Assembly (NCBI GenBank): GCA_021776615.1
Contig: JAJFFO010000018.1
Coordinates: forward strand, 1 to 64,000
Source: Robiginitomaculum sp.
Lineage (GTDB): Bacteria > Pseudomonadota > Alphaproteobacteria > Caulobacterales > Maricaulaceae
DNA: 64,000 nucleotides
Direction of reading: 5' to 3'
The position numbers and the translations under genes were made by a program. The notes under the pieces were generated by a model. That model ran no database searches, was not told the origin of the DNA, and was given only the letters and a program-made list of their open reading frames with translations. Below, piece after piece: positions 56,865 through 64,000 of the stretch (position 1 is its first letter; every line of letters begins with the position of its first letter).

Positions 56865-57362
56865 ATGAGTGATAAACTATTTGCCGCCCGCCTTAGCGAA
56901 TTTGCCGGCTCAGAATTGTTTGCCCGTACTTTCCGTGAAGGCATGGATTTAGTTGAAGAAACAGCCGCTTATCTGGATGGCCCCGGCCGTGAAGAATCGC
57001 GCGCTTTGTCCCGCGATGGGGCATTGGCGTATGCAACCGAAAGCATGCGACTCACCACGCGACTCATGCAAGTTGCGTCATGGTTATTAGTCCAACGCGC
57101 GGTTCGCGAGGACGAAATGGGTGCCGACGACGCCCGCGCCGATAAATATCGACTGACCGATGATAATTTAAACAAGGGATTCGGCAATTCGCAGGAATTG
57201 CCCTTGGCCTTGCAAGACATTGTTGTCCGTGCCGCGCGTATTTATGAACGCGCCCGGCGACTGGACGAAAAACTGTATGGCGGCCTTCAGGAAAACACTG
57301 GCGCCAAAGCCGTATCCGAACAAATGGATCGGCTGAACGCCGCCTTTGGCCGCCGCGGCTAA
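56865..57362 (+). CDS. rcdA: Regulator of CtrA degradation RcdA (DUF1465 family)
   Basis: This 165-residue helical protein is of the DUF1465 family, the family of Caulobacter RcdA. RcdA is a ClpXP adaptor component that helps deliver CtrA for proteolysis at the G1-S transition. Family segments are FAGSELFARTFREGMDLVEETAAYLDG, YATESMRLTTRLMQVASWLL, EDEMGADDARADKYRL and IYERARRLDEKLYG. The context (DUF1192 upstream, rpmE downstream, trcR nearby) is also Caulobacter-like. A role in CtrA turnover here is inferred from the family; ctrA and cpdR are not in the window. Confidence 0.88.
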   Translation: MSDKLFAARLSEFAGSELFARTFREGMDLVEETAAYLDGPGREESRALSRDGALAYATESMRLTTRLMQVASWLLVQRAVREDEMGADDARADKYRLTDDNLNKGFGNSQELPLALQDIVVRAARIYERARRLDEKLYGGLQENTGAKAVSEQMDRLNAAFGRRG

Positions 57363-57389
57363 TCCAAATCAAACAATAGACATAACAAA

Positions 57390-57415
57390 ATGGGCGCCCC
57401 TGACAGGGCGCCCAT
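57390..57415. terminator. Hairpin between convergent rcdA and rpmE
   Basis: ATGGGCGCCC (57390-57399) pairs perfectly with GGGCGCCCAT (57406-57415) around a CTGACA loop. A TTTTG stretch follows only in the minus direction, so it is best as the rpmE terminator. It may also stop rcdA transcription. Confidence 0.75.
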
Positions 57416-57469
57416 GTGCAAATAAACTAGAGTAATGTGAAATTTAAGGGGCTAGCCCCAAACTTTGAC

Positions 57470-57691
57470 TTAGCTCACAAACCCAGCAAACTTGTCTTTA
57501 AAGCGGCTCAAGCGGCCACCGCGGTCAAGCAAATGCTGGGCTCCGCCAGTCCAAGCCGGATGGGTTTTGGAATCGATATCCAGATTAAGCGTTGCCCCTT
57601 CTTTGCCGTAGGTTGAACGGGTTTGATAGCTGGTGCCATCGGTCATAACCACATTGATCATGTGATAATCCGGGTGAATGTCTTTTTTCAT
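57470..57691 (-). CDS. rpmE: 50S ribosomal protein L31
   Basis: This is ribosomal protein L31 (73 residues), beginning [22 protein letters not shown] and containing [22 protein letters not shown]. It has no zinc-binding cysteines, as is usual in alphaproteobacteria. The start at 57691 gives the family N-terminus; 14 further upstream codons are spurious. Confidence 0.96.
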   Translation of the reverse strand: MKKDIHPDYHMINVVMTDGTSYQTRSTYGKEGATLNLDIDSKTHPAWTGGAQHLLDRGGRLSRFKDKFAGFVS

Positions 57692-57832
57692 CGATCTAAT
57701 CCAAAATGGCTGGCTAAGCCAGCATGGGTGCAAAACGGGTCACAGGCGTATTTTGCCCGCAAGAAGCGCGGCTTATACCCCTGTGCCGCCTTAAGGGCAA
57801 GCACCTCTTGCGGTTAAAGCCGGTACCATTGG

Positions 57833-59257
57833 TTAAAATTGGAAATACACAAAAGGAGCAGCGGCCATCGGGTAAATGCTAAGGCCAAGCCCGACAGCAA
57901 GACCAGCCCCCGCCCACCAGATTTCCGGCCGGTATAGCAGCTTATGCCGCGGCCGCCAGCGCGTAGCGCCCAACCAATGGTCCAGCGCCAACACCAGCAC
58001 CACCAATAATGCCGCCAGACTTAAAGTTTGCGTGCCGCCGGTACGAAGCCCGCTCAGCGCGCCAAGTGCGGCGAAAGCGTCCGCCGTGCTATTGGCGCGA
58101 AAGATCGCCCAGCCTACCAACACCACAGCTTGGGTGGCGATAAAGCCTGCCAGCCAGCCAAACCGGCGTGGTAGTGCCAGATACGGCGGCACTTTATCGA
58201 CAAGGTGGACCATCCATATTTTGTGAATAATCAGCGCCAGACCGTGCAGCAGCCCCCACGCCACAAAACTCCAAGCGGCACCATGCCATAAGCCGCCCAG
58301 AACCATGGTCGCCAAAAGATTGCGATAATAGGAAAACCGACCGTGGCGCGACCCGCCCAGCGGAATGAACAAATAATCGCGCAACCAAAAGCTAAGCGAC
58401 ATATGCCAACGCCGCCAAAATTCGGTGATCGAAGCACTGGCATAGGGAAAATTGAAATTACGCGGAATATGATAACCAAATAGCCGGGCAATACCGATGG
58501 CCATTAGCGAATAACCGGCAAAATCAAAATAAATCTGTGCGGCAAACACCAAGGTCGCCAACACCACCGCGCCATTGGTATAGGCGTCAATATCGCCATA
58601 GACCAGATCGACCAACGGCCCGATATTATCAGCCAATAAAGCTTTATAAACAAACCCGATGGCGAAAGCGCGCAAGCCCAAAACAACGGCCTTGCGACCA
58701 AGCCGTTTCGGGCGATCCATTTGCGGGAAAAAACTGGCGGCGCGCACAATTGGCCCGGCAACCAATTGCGGGAAAAACGCAATATACAGCGCCACCCGGC
58801 TTAAGCGCACTTCCGCACTCAAAACCCCGCGGCGCACATCCGCCATATAGGAAATGGCCTGAAACACATAAAAACTAATGCCCACCGGAAGGATAATACG
58901 CAATGTCGGCATATCGGCATTGAGGCCAAGGCGGGTTAGCAACACCGCGAAGCTATCGGCGAAGAAACCGGTATATTTAAAAACACCAAGCACCATAAGC
59001 GCGGTGATCACACCAACCGCTAATGCCGTATTTTGCGCCCTCTTGGTGGCATTTGGCCGAGCCATCAACAGCGCACTTAGCCACGAAACCCCAATGACCA
59101 GAGCAATCAGCCCCAAAAAGCGCCAATCCCACCAGCCGTAGAATAAAGCGCTGCCAGCCAGCAAAATATAAAGCCGGGCCCGGGCATTACCTGACAACCA
59201 ATAGGCGGCAAACACCGCCATAAAAAACATCAAGAAGCTGAAACTGGTAAAAATCAT
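57833..59257 (-). CDS. MBOAT family O-acyltransferase (AlgI-like)
   Basis: This is a polytopic membrane O-acyltransferase (474 residues, about ten helices) of the MBOAT/AlgI group, which moves acetyl groups across the inner membrane onto exported glycans. Diagnostic segments are GWWDWRFLGL, LPVGISFYVFQAISYMADV, WRRWHMSLSFWLRDYLFIPLGGSR and GGLWHGAAWSFVAWGLLHG, with the active-site histidine. It lies nine bases after the putative SGNH partner, an AlgI-AlgJ/X-like pairing. The acceptor polysaccharide is unknown. Confidence 0.92.
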   Translation of the reverse strand: MIFTSFSFLMFFMAVFAAYWLSGNARARLYILLAGSALFYGWWDWRFLGLIALVIGVSWLSALLMARPNATKRAQNTALAVGVITALMVLGVFKYTGFFADSFAVLLTRLGLNADMPTLRIILPVGISFYVFQAISYMADVRRGVLSAEVRLSRVALYIAFFPQLVAGPIVRAASFFPQMDRPKRLGRKAVVLGLRAFAIGFVYKALLADNIGPLVDLVYGDIDAYTNGAVVLATLVFAAQIYFDFAGYSLMAIGIARLFGYHIPRNFNFPYASASITEFWRRWHMSLSFWLRDYLFIPLGGSRHGRFSYYRNLLATMVLGGLWHGAAWSFVAWGLLHGLALIIHKIWMVHLVDKVPPYLALPRRFGWLAGFIATQAVVLVGWAIFRANSTADAFAALGALSGLRTGGTQTLSLAALLVVLVLALDHWLGATRWRPRHKLLYRPEIWWAGAGLAVGLGLSIYPMAAAPFVYFQF

Positions 59258-59266
59258 CGCCTGCCC

Positions 59267-60388
59267 CTACTCACTCAGGGCTCTAAGGGCCAGTTTGGGT
59301 TGGGCCAATGGTGTGCCCAGCACCCCGGAGAGCGCCATTTGCTCCACCAACCATTGTCCATAAACCATAGCGCCGGGGGCCAATAAATGTTCCTCATCTA
59401 ACCATACTGGACCATCGAGCGCCGCTAACATTACCGGGTCAGTCGGGGCGATGCAGATGTTTTCCACCTCGCTTTCGCATACCGCTTTGACATAAGCGCG
59501 CTCGGCCCCGTCAATCACGGGCGGGAAATAATAGGCGATATGGCGCACGCCGGCCGCCGCCAGCATGGCCCGTTGATCAGCACGAAAGCTCGCACCCCAC
59601 TCAAACACGGTGCCCGGCAAAGCCGACATATTGGTCAGACCTGCAAGACGCTCCTCGGCTTTGACGGCGCGGCGCGGGACCTGTTGCGGATCGTACCCGG
59701 CCAAAGCCGCCGTATCGCGCATCCGCGTTGCTTCGTTGAGAAGGCCAATATTCAACCAGTTAATCGGCGCGTGCAGTCCCAACAAGAAAGTGTTTTTTGC
59801 CAATGAACCCATGCCGTCTGCCGCACTTTGCTTTAGCCCACGCATCGCCCAATAGGTGCCGCGCAGGTCAAATTGACCAATCACCCGTTCGGAAAATTTC
59901 GCCACTTCAAAGCCATAGGTTGGGTGGCGATCAAAGCGTTGCGACACTTCCAAGAACACCGCCTCCGGCGGCATTGGCGCGGCGCGTAAAAATTGGCGGA
60001 GGCGCAAATCACGTTCCTGCAAGCTCGCGCCCTGCAAGGCAAAATTGATAATCCGCTGCGGATAACCGCGTGCGCCAAGACGCCGGGTCAGGGCCTTATC
60101 ATCTACGGCATTGCGCGAATAGCTGGCCCCGACAAACAACACGTAAGGCGCGCGGTCATTCTCTATGGTTTGCAAAGCGTGAGCGGCGATTTGTGCATAG
60201 GGACCATCGCGCACAATACCGCCATTTTGCGCACCAAACCCGATCAGCGCGGCAGTCAGCCCCAAGCTTGCCACAAACGCAAATGCACCGCGCATCATGC
60301 CGCTCAACTTTACCTGCGGCGGACACCGCAATACAAAGCCGACTAACAGCAATACCAATCCTGCAAATATTAACTTAATAGCGAGCAT
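59267..60388 (-). CDS. Membrane-anchored SGNH/AlgJ-like protein, probable O-acetylation partner
   Basis: This is a 373-residue protein with one or two N-terminal membrane segments (residues ~1-20 and ~35-58) and a periplasmic domain. The domain has a GxS nucleophile motif (LFVGASYSRNAV) and a late DEEHL segment (PVWLDEEHLLAPGA) that fits the Asp-His part of an SGNH/GDSL triad. Similar proteins accompany MBOAT acyltransferases and transfer acetyl groups to polysaccharide in the periplasm. Overall similarity to named families is weak, so the role is inferred from motif and operon. The start may be 60388 or 60403. Confidence 0.65.
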   Translation of the reverse strand: MLAIKLIFAGLVLLLVGFVLRCPPQVKLSGMMRGAFAFVASLGLTAALIGFGAQNGGIVRDGPYAQIAAHALQTIENDRAPYVLFVGASYSRNAVDDKALTRRLGARGYPQRIINFALQGASLQERDLRLRQFLRAAPMPPEAVFLEVSQRFDRHPTYGFEVAKFSERVIGQFDLRGTYWAMRGLKQSAADGMGSLAKNTFLLGLHAPINWLNIGLLNEATRMRDTAALAGYDPQQVPRRAVKAEERLAGLTNMSALPGTVFEWGASFRADQRAMLAAAGVRHIAYYFPPVIDGAERAYVKAVCESEVENICIAPTDPVMLAALDGPVWLDEEHLLAPGAMVYGQWLVEQMALSGVLGTPLAQPKLALRALSE

Positions 60389-60458
60389 TGCTCCCCCGCA
60401 CATTCACCGGATAAGAGCCTCGCACAAAATACCTTATATTTGGTTAGGGGCCTGACCC

Positions 60459-60487
60459 TGGTGCTTGCTTTGGTGAACGAAGCACCA
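60459..60487. repeat. Inverted repeat between divergent SGNH-like and GT2 genes
   Basis: TGGTGCTT (60459-60466) and AAGCACCA (60480-60487) form a perfect 8-base inverted repeat with a 13-base centre, about 50 bases before the GT2 gene. A T-rich stretch follows on the plus strand, but no plus-strand gene precedes it. An operator is as likely as a terminator. Confidence 0.4.
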
Positions 60488-60539
60488 CAATATTTTTAGA
60501 CAGGTTGGCGCTTTTGATGTTACATGCGAATAATCGACT

Positions 60540-61547
60540 ATGAAGCAAAATTCCAAGCCCGCAGAAGTCGATGTCATTATCGTCAATTATAATGCGGGCA
60601 GCATGTTACGCGACTGCGTCGACGCGCTTGCCAAGCAGGATATGGAAAATTTTCACGCTATTATCGTGGATAACGCCTCCATTGACGGCTCCATCGCAGC
60701 CTTGCCGCCGCTTGATGCACGCTTTGAAATTATAAAACTCGACGACAATACCGGCTTCGCCAAGGGCAATAATATTGGCATCAATCATGGCAATGCGCCA
60801 TGGATAGCTTGCCTCAACCCTGATGCCTATGCAGCGCCCGACTGGCTGCGACAATTATTAGCCGCCGCCAACACCCATCCCGACATTGATATGGCCGGCT
60901 CCACGCAGATCGACTCCAATCACCGGCATTTGCTGGACGGTGTCGGCGACCTATACGCGCCCTTCGGCTTTGCCTGGCGTGGATGCTGGCATCACCCTCT
61001 TGAGTGCCTTCCACCAACCGGCGAAGTATTTGGCCCGTGCGCCGCGGCGGCGCTTTACCGGCGTTCAGCTTTTGAAAAAGCGGGCGGCTTTGATGAAGAT
61101 TTTTTTTGCTATCATGAAGACGTGGATTTGGCCTTTCGCCTACGGCTTATGGGAGGGCGAGCCATTCAGGTGCGCGAAGCCGTGGTTTATCACGTCGGTT
61201 CCGGAGTTTCCGGCGCACAATCGCCATTTGCAATTTATCACGGCACGCGCAACCGCACGTGGACCTTCGTCAAAAACATGCCATTAGTGCTGCTCTTGCT
61301 TTTCGCACCCCTGCATATTGGTTTGTCAGTGGCCTTTGTCGGGCGCGCCTTGGTAAAAGGCCAGTTCAAACCCATAATATCGGGCATTGGCGCCAGTATT
61401 GCCGGGCTCGGCCACGCGTTTCAAAAAAGACGAAAAATTCAGGCCAGGCGGCGCGTATCAGTGATCGCATTATTGGGAATGTTTACCTGGTCCTTATTCG
61501 CTTTTTTTGGTCGCGGATCCGATGTCCGGCCATGGCGACATAAATAG
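60540..61547 (+). CDS. Glycosyltransferase family 2 (rhamnosyltransferase-like)
   Basis: This is a GT-A fold glycosyltransferase (335 residues). It has the N-terminal VDVIIVNYNAGSMLRDCV, the DNASIDGS loop, LNPDAYAAPDWL (DxD-like) and a C-terminal EDVDLAFRLRLMGGRAI (ED motif). A hydrophobic segment near residues 245-275 and a basic tail suggest membrane contact. It resembles WbbL/rhamnosyltransferase-type GT2 enzymes of O-antigen synthesis. It is divergent from the O-acetylation pair, which could modify the same glycan. Confidence 0.87.
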   Translation: MKQNSKPAEVDVIIVNYNAGSMLRDCVDALAKQDMENFHAIIVDNASIDGSIAALPPLDARFEIIKLDDNTGFAKGNNIGINHGNAPWIACLNPDAYAAPDWLRQLLAAANTHPDIDMAGSTQIDSNHRHLLDGVGDLYAPFGFAWRGCWHHPLECLPPTGEVFGPCAAAALYRRSAFEKAGGFDEDFFCYHEDVDLAFRLRLMGGRAIQVREAVVYHVGSGVSGAQSPFAIYHGTRNRTWTFVKNMPLVLLLLFAPLHIGLSVAFVGRALVKGQFKPIISGIGASIAGLGHAFQKRRKIQARRRVSVIALLGMFTWSLFAFFGRGSDVRPWRHK

Positions 61548-61636
61548 AGCTCCATAAAAAGTTAACGCTAAAACCGACGGATTATCGCGTCGCCCCCCGT
61601 TTTATGCTATGAATACGCAATCAATTGGGGATTTGT

Positions 61637-63304
61637 ATGGCAAGTTCTGACGCATTAACCGCTGCGCACCGCTTCGGGCTTGGGGCGCAATTGGGCGAGT
61701 TGGAAGCCATTGCTCCTGACCCACTAAATTGGCTCAACACGCAACTCATTGCCGAGTCGTCAATATTGGACGGCGGGAGCCTGCTGAGTAGTACACAGGC
61801 CGTCTCGCTATTTTTTGATTTTCAAAAAGCCAAACGTGATGAAAAAACCAGCCAAGAAAAATTAGATCAACCCGCCGATAGTCAGGCAAATGAAGGACCT
61901 AAGCTATCCTCAAGCATTGTAGGTGCGAGCGGCAAAACACAGATACCCGTGCGCCGCAAATACAAAGCGTTTTTTGAGAAGGTTTCCGAGATAAAAAGCA
62001 CCGAAGCGCTGGCGATAAAAGACCTGAACCTGCGCACAATACACACGAAAAATGGCAAAAACCCTGCCCAAGCGACAATTTTCGGCGCGGCTTTGCCTAG
62101 TTTGGGCCAAACCACTGCCAATGAATATGCCGCCAGCGATGATGACATAGAAATCTTCATCCCGGAGAAGCTGCCCTCAAAATTACTCGCCGAGGAAATG
62201 CACGACGCATTATTCGCTGACATTGCCGCGCGGACCAGCCATGCCTCCTTGACTGACGCCTCATTTCGCGAGCGTCTGGTACGGTTTTGGAGTGACCATT
62301 TTTCGGTGGACTATACCAAGAGCCTGATAACCGTGCCGACCGCCATAACCATGGAGCGCGAGGCCATTCGCCCCCATGTCACCGGAAAATTCTACGACAT
62401 GGTGGTGGCCGTGGAGAGCCATCAGGCAATGTTGTTGTATTTGGACAATTGGACCTCCTTTGGGCCAAATTCCTGGGCCGGGTTACAATTCGGCCTTGGC
62501 CTTAATGAAAACCTCGCTCGCGAAACTTTGGAATTGCACACCCTTGGGGTTGGCGGCGGCTATAGTCAGGACGACATCATTGAATACGCCAAAGCCATTA
62601 CCGGCTGGACCATTGGCAATCCCAGTATCAATGAAGACAGTCTGGGCGAATTTGTCTTTGATCCACTATTTCACGAGCCCGGCACCCGCACCGTCATGGG
62701 CAAGACATATCCGGACACCGGGGTCGATCAGGCGCTGGGTATTTTGCAAGATTTTGTCCGCCATCCATCGACCGCCAAGCATATTGCCCGTAAATTGGCC
62801 TTTCACTTTCATTCCGACAATCCCCCACAAAGCCTGATCGACCAATTGGCCGACGCCTTCACTTTTTCTGATGGGGATTTATTGGCCGTCAGCCAAGCCT
62901 TGATCAATGCGCCGGAAATGTGGGATGGGAATTTCAATAAATTACGTAATTCCGAAGAGTTTCTCATCTCCACCTATCGCGCTTTGGGGATTAGCGGCCT
63001 CAAGCCACGAGAATATTTCAATCTTTTTAGTGTGTTAGGACAAATCCCCTTCACCGCCGGATCCCCCGCCGGTTGGCCAGACGACGAGGCCAGTTGGGCC
63101 AGTTCCACGATTATTGCCAGCCGCCTTAATCTGTCGGTGATTTTGGGCAATTTTGTGCAAAACTCACCGCTGCCGCCGGACTATGCCACCGCTTTGCTGG
63201 ACCCGGCTTTGAGCGTTAATTCGCATGACATTTTGTCCGGTGCTTTCACCAAGGCGCAGGGCTATGCGCTGATGTTGATGACCCCCGAGTTTCAAAGGAG
63301 ATAG
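61637..63304 (+). CDS. DUF1800 family protein
   Basis: This is a 555-residue protein of the DUF1800 family. The conserved half begins ERLVRFWSDHFSVDYTKS and includes AIRPHVTGKFYDMVVAVESHQAMLLYLDN, GLNENLARETLELHTLGVGGGYSQDD and KAITGWTI. Residues ~50-170 form a charged, low-similarity insert ahead of that core. No signal peptide is evident. GGGGA lies six bases before the ATG at 61637. It is followed by a DUF1501 gene after two bases; this pair is widespread in bacteria. Its biochemical function is unknown. Confidence 0.9.
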   Translation: MASSDALTAAHRFGLGAQLGELEAIAPDPLNWLNTQLIAESSILDGGSLLSSTQAVSLFFDFQKAKRDEKTSQEKLDQPADSQANEGPKLSSSIVGASGKTQIPVRRKYKAFFEKVSEIKSTEALAIKDLNLRTIHTKNGKNPAQATIFGAALPSLGQTTANEYAASDDDIEIFIPEKLPSKLLAEEMHDALFADIAARTSHASLTDASFRERLVRFWSDHFSVDYTKSLITVPTAITMEREAIRPHVTGKFYDMVVAVESHQAMLLYLDNWTSFGPNSWAGLQFGLGLNENLARETLELHTLGVGGGYSQDDIIEYAKAITGWTIGNPSINEDSLGEFVFDPLFHEPGTRTVMGKTYPDTGVDQALGILQDFVRHPSTAKHIARKLAFHFHSDNPPQSLIDQLADAFTFSDGDLLAVSQALINAPEMWDGNFNKLRNSEEFLISTYRALGISGLKPREYFNLFSVLGQIPFTAGSPAGWPDDEASWASSTIIASRLNLSVILGNFVQNSPLPPDYATALLDPALSVNSHDILSGAFTKAQGYALMLMTPEFQRR

Positions 63305-63306
63305 GC

Positions 63307-64000
63307 ATGAAAAAACCGAACAAATTATGCCTGACCCGCCGTGGCCTGCTGCAAACCGGAGCCGGGGCTTTGGGGATAAGCGCCCTTGGCAATAACCTCG
63401 CCTTCGCCGCCGGGCCGGAGGGGCGAAAACTGGTGGTCATTATCCTGCGCGGGGCCATGGATGGGCTGAATGTTGTGGTGCCTTATCTGGAGAGTAATTA
63501 TTACGCGCAGCGCCCGGATATTGCCATTATGCCGCCCGGCGAAACCAATGGCGCATTGCCTCTGGTCAATGGCTTTGGCCTGCATCCGGCATTGCCGGGA
63601 CTGGCCGATATGTTCAATAGCGGCGAAGCCTTGTTTATGCACGCCGCCAGCCCGCCTTATAATGAACGCTCGCATTTTGACGGCCAGGACGTGCTGGAAA
63701 ATGGCACCGAATCGGCGCTCGGCAGTCTCGATGGCTGGTTAAACCGCGCGTTGGTTGCGTTGGATATCTCGCCGGGCGCCGTGGGCATCGGCCAAACCGT
63801 GCCGCTGGTGCTCAAAGGCCCGGCCACGGTCTCCACCTGGGCGCCCTCGACCCTGCCCGAGGCCGACCCGGAGACCGTAGAAGAAACCTTGGAGCTTTAT
63901 GACAATGACGCCGCGCTAAAAGCGGCGCTGCAAGGCGCGATCGACATTGGCGCGGTGGTTGGCGATCTGAATTTATTGGGCAGCGGTTATGAACAAATCG
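63307..64000 (+). CDS. DUF1501 family protein with Tat signal (cut by window end)
   Basis: This is the first 231 codons of a DUF1501 protein; the gene runs off the window. The N-terminus MKKPNKLCLTRRGLLQTGAG is a twin-arginine signal, followed by a hydrophobic stretch and an AFA-type cleavage site. The mature part begins KLVVIILRGAMDGLNVVVPY, characteristic of DUF1501, a sulfatase/alkaline-phosphatase-like fold. SHFDGQDVLENGT follows later. It lies two bases after DUF1800, its usual partner, so the two probably act together. The enzymatic activity is not known. Confidence 0.9.
   Translation, partial: MKKPNKLCLTRRGLLQTGAGALGISALGNNLAFAAGPEGRKLVVIILRGAMDGLNVVVPYLESNYYAQRPDIAIMPPGETNGALPLVNGFGLHPALPGLADMFNSGEALFMHAASPPYNERSHFDGQDVLENGTESALGSLDGWLNRALVALDISPGAVGIGQTVPLVLKGPATVSTWAPSTLPEADPETVEETLELYDNDAALKAALQGAIDIGAVVGDLNLLGSGYEQI

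Overview
The window is a chromosomal segment of an alphaproteobacterium, most likely from the Caulobacterales/Hyphomonadaceae/Maricaulales side of the class. The evidence is the gene content and order: ubiB-ubiE | mutM, enoyl-CoA hydratase, rpsT, dnaA, dnaN, recF, gyrB, followed by small families typical of alphaproteobacteria (two DUF465/YdcH proteins, TrcR/DUF1013, DUF1192, RcdA/DUF1465) and a large Oar-like TonB-dependent receptor. The DnaA reading resembles Caulobacter DnaA in length and layout. I recognised no tRNA, rRNA, IS element, prophage or CRISPR array.

Layout. (1) 41-7487, minus strand: succinate dehydrogenase sdhCDAB, pth, rplY (CTC type), recR and a ClC chloride transporter. (2) 7.7-16.9 kb, probable phosphate-acquisition region: a GT4 glycosyltransferase, an OprP/OprO-type porin behind a tandem array of Pho-box half sites, phnC, a gene fusing a PhnD-like binding domain to a PhnE-like permease, and a 1121-residue TonB receptor closed by a strong terminator. 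(3) 17.1-32.6 kb, a type II secretion system (gspD, gspO, gspE-F-G-H-I-J-K-L-M and a short GspC/N-like gene). It is interrupted between gspO and gspE by a polysaccharide ABC exporter (permease plus short ATPase), a methyltransferase-TPR protein and a rhamnan-synthesis F protein. (4) 32.6-39.2 kb: two divergent secreted proteases, an S8 subtilase and an M12-type metalloprotease. Their catalytic domains are unrelated, but they share a homologous C-terminal domain of about 260 residues with four conserved cysteines. A small secreted secretin-N0-like protein follows.

(5) 39.2-45.9 kb: upp, a secreted amidohydrolase, ubiB, ubiE, mutM and an enoyl-CoA hydratase. (6) 45.9-53.0 kb: the replication block rpsT-dnaA-dnaN-recF-gyrB, with a clear rpsT promoter and terminator and a structured element before dnaN. 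(7) 53.1-57.7 kb: DUF465 pair, SDR, trcR with an attenuator-like leader, quinone oxidoreductase, DUF1192, rcdA, rpmE. (8) 57.8-64 kb: MBOAT O-acyltransferase with an AlgJ/SGNH-like partner, a GT2 glycosyltransferase, DUF1800, and a DUF1501 gene cut by the window end.

The main hypothesis is that regions 3 and 4 belong together. The type II system would export the proteases, their shared C-terminal domain would act as a sorting or anchoring module, and the embedded polysaccharide genes could supply the surface acceptor. This is inference from sequence similarity and gene neighbourhood only. Start codons were moved inward from the longest frame wherever a Shine-Dalgarno sequence, an overlap with the upstream stop or family length supported it.
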